Origin: CAYJUM01 sp964478915
GTDB lineage: Bacteria > Nitrospirota > Nitrospiria > Nitrospirales > Nitrospiraceae
Assembly: GCA_964478915.1 (NCBI GenBank)
Contig: CAYZKG010000013.1
Location: 1-32,987, forward strand
Direction: 5' to 3'
DNA: 32,987 nucleotides
Positions 30,331 to 32,987 of this stretch are shown here, in pieces; positions within the stretch are counted from its first letter, which is position 1, and the number at the start of each line of letters is the position of its first letter. The notes below the pieces were generated by a model. The model was not told where the DNA came from. It did not search any database and worked only from the letters and a program-made list of their open reading frames with translations. The position numbers and the translations under genes were made by a program.

Positions 30331-31362
30331 TTACGACTGGAACCGTTCGCGCAGCTCGCTCGGCTTGAAGACGCCGCGTTCGGTGATGATCGCGGTGACG
30401 TACTCGGCAGGAGTGACATCAAACGCAGGGTTCAGGACTTCAACTCCGGTCGGTGCGATGGAAGGCCCGCTATAGAGGGAAGTCACCTCCTGGGGCTGAC
30501 GCTGCTCGATCGGAATGTCCTTTCCGGATGGCGTGGCCAGATCGATCGTGGAGTGCGGGGCGGCGACGTAGAAGGGAATCCCGTGGGCCTTGGCCAGCAC
30601 CGCCACCGAATAGGTGCCGATCTTATTCGCGACGTCGCCGTTCGCTGCAATGCGATCCGCTCCCACGATGCAGAGATGGACTTGCCCTTGCCGCATGAGG
30701 GCTCCCGCCATATTATCCGTAATCAGCGTGACCGGAATCCCGTCCTGCATCAACTCCCAGGCGGTGAGGCGAGCGCCTTGGAGCACCGGGCGGGTCTCAT
30801 CCGCAATGACCCGAATCTTCTTGCCCTGCTCCCAGGCGGCACGGACCACCCCGAGCGCGGTGCCATAGCCCGCGGTGGCCAGCGCGCCGGCGTTGCAGTG
30901 GGTCAGGATCGTCTGGCCATCTTTCACGAGCGCCGCGCCGTGCCGGCCCATCGCCTTGTTCATGGCGATATCCTCTTCCAGGATCCGCTGCGCCTCCTCG
31001 ATGAGCCGCCGCTTGATCGCGGCGACCGGCTCACCTCGTAGCTGGCCCAACACCCGCTTCATCCGGTCGATCGCCCAGAACAGATTGACGGCGGTGGGGC
31101 GCGTCGCCGCCAGATGGTCGCAGATGATTAACACCGCCTTCGCGAAATCATCGTACTGCTGGGCCGCGACCGCTTGCGCTCCGAGGGCTACACCCATCGC
31201 CGCAGTCACCCCGATAGCCGGCGCGCCGCGCACCCGCAGCTCGCGGATCGCTCGGGCCACCTCTCGGTAATCTCGGCAGTCCAGAAAGGCCACCGCCTCA
31301 GGCAATTGACTTTGATCCAGAAGGCGGACGGCGCCGTCCTTCCATTCGACGGTCGGCATCAT
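30331..31362 (-). CDS. mtnA: Methylthioribose-1-phosphate isomerase
   Basis: 343 residues. It converts 5-methylthioribose-1-phosphate to 5-methylthioribulose-1-phosphate in methylthioadenosine salvage. Family landmarks are RGAPAIGVTAAMG, the catalytic Cys156 in THCNAGALAT and Asp236 in VGADRIAANGDVANKIGTY, plus APHSTIDL. The frame stays open upstream, but homology starts at MPTVEWKDG. ATG codons at 31362 and 31359 both fit, and the first overlaps the stop of the upstream gene (ATGA). No mtnB, C, D, K or mtaP homologue is in the window. Its product is a known substrate type for form IV RuBisCO proteins such as the one converging on it. Confidence 0.97.
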   Translation of the reverse strand: MMPTVEWKDGAVRLLDQSQLPEAVAFLDCRDYREVARAIRELRVRGAPAIGVTAAMGVALGAQAVAAQQYDDFAKAVLIICDHLAATRPTAVNLFWAIDRMKRVLGQLRGEPVAAIKRRLIEEAQRILEEDIAMNKAMGRHGAALVKDGQTILTHCNAGALATAGYGTALGVVRAAWEQGKKIRVIADETRPVLQGARLTAWELMQDGIPVTLITDNMAGALMRQGQVHLCIVGADRIAANGDVANKIGTYSVAVLAKAHGIPFYVAAPHSTIDLATPSGKDIPIEQRQPQEVTSLYSGPSIAPTGVEVLNPAFDVTPAEYVTAIITERGVFKPSELRERFQS

Positions 31363-32570
31363 GGTGTCGCGGAGGTCACCTCCTCGATGTCGGTGGCTCG
31401 GGAATAGTTCCGCCGGTGGTCGGTCCTGCCGCGGTGCTCCAGGATGGTAATGACGCCGACAATCAGCGCCGCCTGGATCAGCAGCAAGATAGCCTCGATG
31501 GTATCCGCCTTGCGCAGCACGATGGCTGCGAGTCCCAGGCAGACCATCAAGGCGCAAATCACGGCCACGCTCGCCCGCCGGCTGCCCAGCGCGCGCTCCA
31601 GCCGATGGTGCAGATGATCCTTCCCGACGTAATCGATCCAGCTTTTGACGGAGTTGACCTTCCCGGTGAGGACCCGTTCGATGGTGATGTGGATCATATC
31701 GTAGATCAACACGCCGAAAATCAGGATCGGGTTGCTGAAGGAGACGATGGGACTGTTGTCGGCCCAGTTCCCCCTGACCGCAAGGCACGCCAGGGTGAAG
31801 CCGAGGAAGGTTGAGCCGGCATCTCCCAAGAAGATAAAGGCCTCCCCCTTGAGCCTGAAATTATACGGCAAGAAACCCAGGCCCGCTCCGAGCATCGCCA
31901 CGGCCAGCCAGCCGAGGCCCGGTTGCTGCGTATCGAACGCGACAAATCCCATGAAGAACGCGATCAGGACCGCCAACCCCGGGGCGAGACCGTCCATGCC
32001 GTCGAAGAAATTGAACGCGTTCGTGATCCCGATGATCCAGAGGAACGTGAGCAGGACGTTGAGCGTGTCGCCCACGGGGCCATCGGGAAAGAGCGTGAGC
32101 ACCTTACCGGAGTAGATCACCATGGACGCACCGACGAGCTGCGCCAGGAGCTTGACCCAGGCCGGCACCCCCCGGGCATCGTCCCAGATGCCGACCGCGA
32201 GCAAGAGCGTCCCGGCAATCAGAACGGCGACCATCCAGTCCGCCAGAATCGAATTGATCAACACCGCCGCGACGAACCCGAGGTAGACCGCGAGGCCTCC
32301 GGTGCGTGGCGTGCTGCCCCGATGAATCCGTCGCTCGCCGGGTTCGTCCACGAGTCCCCACTTGTGCCCCAGCCGGATCATGAGCGGTGTCAACGTGAAG
32401 GTGACCGTGAAGGACACCAGCAGGATATAGAGCCACCGTCGGCCTTCCTGAACGAACAATTCGCGCACCACGGGCATGAACAACGTCAGGAGAGCCAGCA
32501 CCGCCGCGAACAACGCCGGAGTCCTCCATCGCACTTCCTCCGCCCTCCTGGCCTGAGCGGATCCGTTCAC
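31359..32570 (-). CDS. WecA/MraY-family undecaprenyl-phosphate sugar-1-phosphate transferase
   Basis: A 403-residue polytopic membrane protein with about ten hydrophobic segments. Cytoplasmic motifs of the family are DEPGERRIHRGSTPRTGG, GIWDDARG (D130/D131), NAFNFFDGMDGLAPG, FIFLGDAGSTFLGF and KDHLHHRL. This set fits WecA/TagO-type enzymes that transfer GlcNAc-1-P to undecaprenyl phosphate, starting O-antigen or other surface glycans, better than MraY. It uses a GTG start (32570) overlapping the aminotransferase stop (GTGA). It is coupled to mtnA downstream, which is an odd pairing. Confidence 0.94.
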   Translation of the reverse strand: MNGSAQARRAEEVRWRTPALFAAVLALLTLFMPVVRELFVQEGRRWLYILLVSFTVTFTLTPLMIRLGHKWGLVDEPGERRIHRGSTPRTGGLAVYLGFVAAVLINSILADWMVAVLIAGTLLLAVGIWDDARGVPAWVKLLAQLVGASMVIYSGKVLTLFPDGPVGDTLNVLLTFLWIIGITNAFNFFDGMDGLAPGLAVLIAFFMGFVAFDTQQPGLGWLAVAMLGAGLGFLPYNFRLKGEAFIFLGDAGSTFLGFTLACLAVRGNWADNSPIVSFSNPILIFGVLIYDMIHITIERVLTGKVNSVKSWIDYVGKDHLHHRLERALGSRRASVAVICALMVCLGLAAIVLRKADTIEAILLLIQAALIVGVITILEHRGRTDHRRNYSRATDIEEVTSATP

Positions 32571-32987
32571 TGCAAAGCCTCGCTCAGTTCTTCGCCCACC
32601 ATCCGGGTGATTCGCTGGACCTCGTCATCGGTCAACGACGGATAGATGGGAACCGACAGGGCCGTGTCACTGGCCCGCTCGGTTTCGGGATAGCCTTCCT
32701 CCCCGAGGTACCGATGAAGCGGCCGGAATACCGGCCTGCGACATTGAATGCCCTGGCGCTCGAGACGCGCCAGGACCGCACCCAGTCGAGATGCCTCTCG
32801 CGCCCGGCCTCGACGGTCTCCCTTTGCACGGAACCTGATCACGAAGCGATAAAACACATGCGTCCGGTCGTGCGGAACGGTGGGCAGCTCGATCGGGAGC
32901 TGACTGAAGGCAGCCCGGTATTCCTCGGCAATCTCGGATCGCCGCTTCAGAAAGGACGCAAGACGGCTCAACTGGCAGAGACCAAGC
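32567..32987 (-). CDS. DegT/DnrJ/EryC1-family aminotransferase (N-terminus beyond window)
   Basis: The last 139 or so residues of a PLP-dependent sugar aminotransferase. The frame is open through base 32987 (GLCQLSRLASFLKRRSEIAEEY), so the part with the PLP lysine lies outside. Visible C-terminal features are VFYRFVIRF, GIQCRRPVFRPLHRYL and the terminal ALSVPIYPSLTDDEVQRITR (read in parts), typical of the family. Such enzymes make amino-sugars for surface polysaccharides, which agrees with the coupled WecA-like gene. Confidence 0.92.
   Translation of the reverse strand, partial: LGLCQLSRLASFLKRRSEIAEEYRAAFSQLPIELPTVPHDRTHVFYRFVIRFRAKGDRRGRAREASRLGAVLARLERQGIQCRRPVFRPLHRYLGEEGYPETERASDTALSVPIYPSLTDDEVQRITRMVGEELSEALQ

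Noticed and set aside
31363..31788. mtnA reading frame extended upstream (485 residues)
   Set aside because: The added part lies in another frame of the WecA-like gene and reads as Arg/Gln/Gly-rich nonsense; MtnA homology begins at 31362/31359.

Overview
The window is a GC-rich bacterial chromosome segment. The most likely source is a Nitrospira-like member of the Nitrospirota. This is inferred from a form IV RuBisCO-like protein, small zinc-ribbon and AbrB/RelE genes of a kind familiar from that group, and the tyrS-comEA-lpdA-gcvH neighbourhood. There is no rRNA or marker gene here, so the assignment stays tentative.

Region 1 (1-11662, all on the minus strand, read right to left) is a gas-vesicle locus. 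It opens with two unrecognised proteins and continues with a sigma-54 activator, an Hsp20-like GvpH, a CDC48-type double AAA ATPase and a GvpF/L protein. An RlpA-like lipoprotein gene interrupts the locus. Then follow gvpA, a coiled-coil protein in the position of GvpC that carries a winged helix at its C-terminus, a zinc-ribbon protein, gvpN, a small coiled-coil protein, a second GvpF/L and the start of gvpG, which runs off the left edge. A sigma-54-like promoter sits in front of gvpA and stacked hairpins sit behind it. This fits an activator-controlled system that makes much more GvpA than accessory proteins.

Region 2 (11663-12257) is a 595-base gap upstream of the gas-vesicle regulator operon. 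It carries three clear copies and one decayed copy of an 82-83-bp tandem repeat with an internal dyad.

Region 3 (12258-21537) is mixed. It holds comM, a RelE/AbrB toxin-antitoxin pair with a readable promoter and operator, an overlooked 57-residue membrane protein, a secreted kelch protein, an Lrp/AsnC sensor-domain protein, an RRM protein, a dienelactone-hydrolase-like protein lacking its nucleophile, several secreted or membrane proteins of unknown role, a c-type cytochrome, tRNA-Gly(CCC) and a nearby copy of that tRNA's 3' third.

Region 4 (21538-32987) is largely housekeeping: tyrS, comEA, lpdA, gcvH, a TPR/PgaB-like lipoprotein and ndk. It also holds a translationally coupled operon of split transketolase halves plus a RuBisCO-like protein, facing mtnA. 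This suggests a methylthioadenosine (sulfur) salvage branch. The right edge has a WecA/MraY-like transferase and a truncated DegT-family aminotransferase, pointing to polysaccharide synthesis.

Short-period repeats (heptamers, 6/12-mers and a dispersed palindrome) are scattered through the window. Several have entered coding sequence, notably in the CDC48-type ATPase and a GvpF/L protein.
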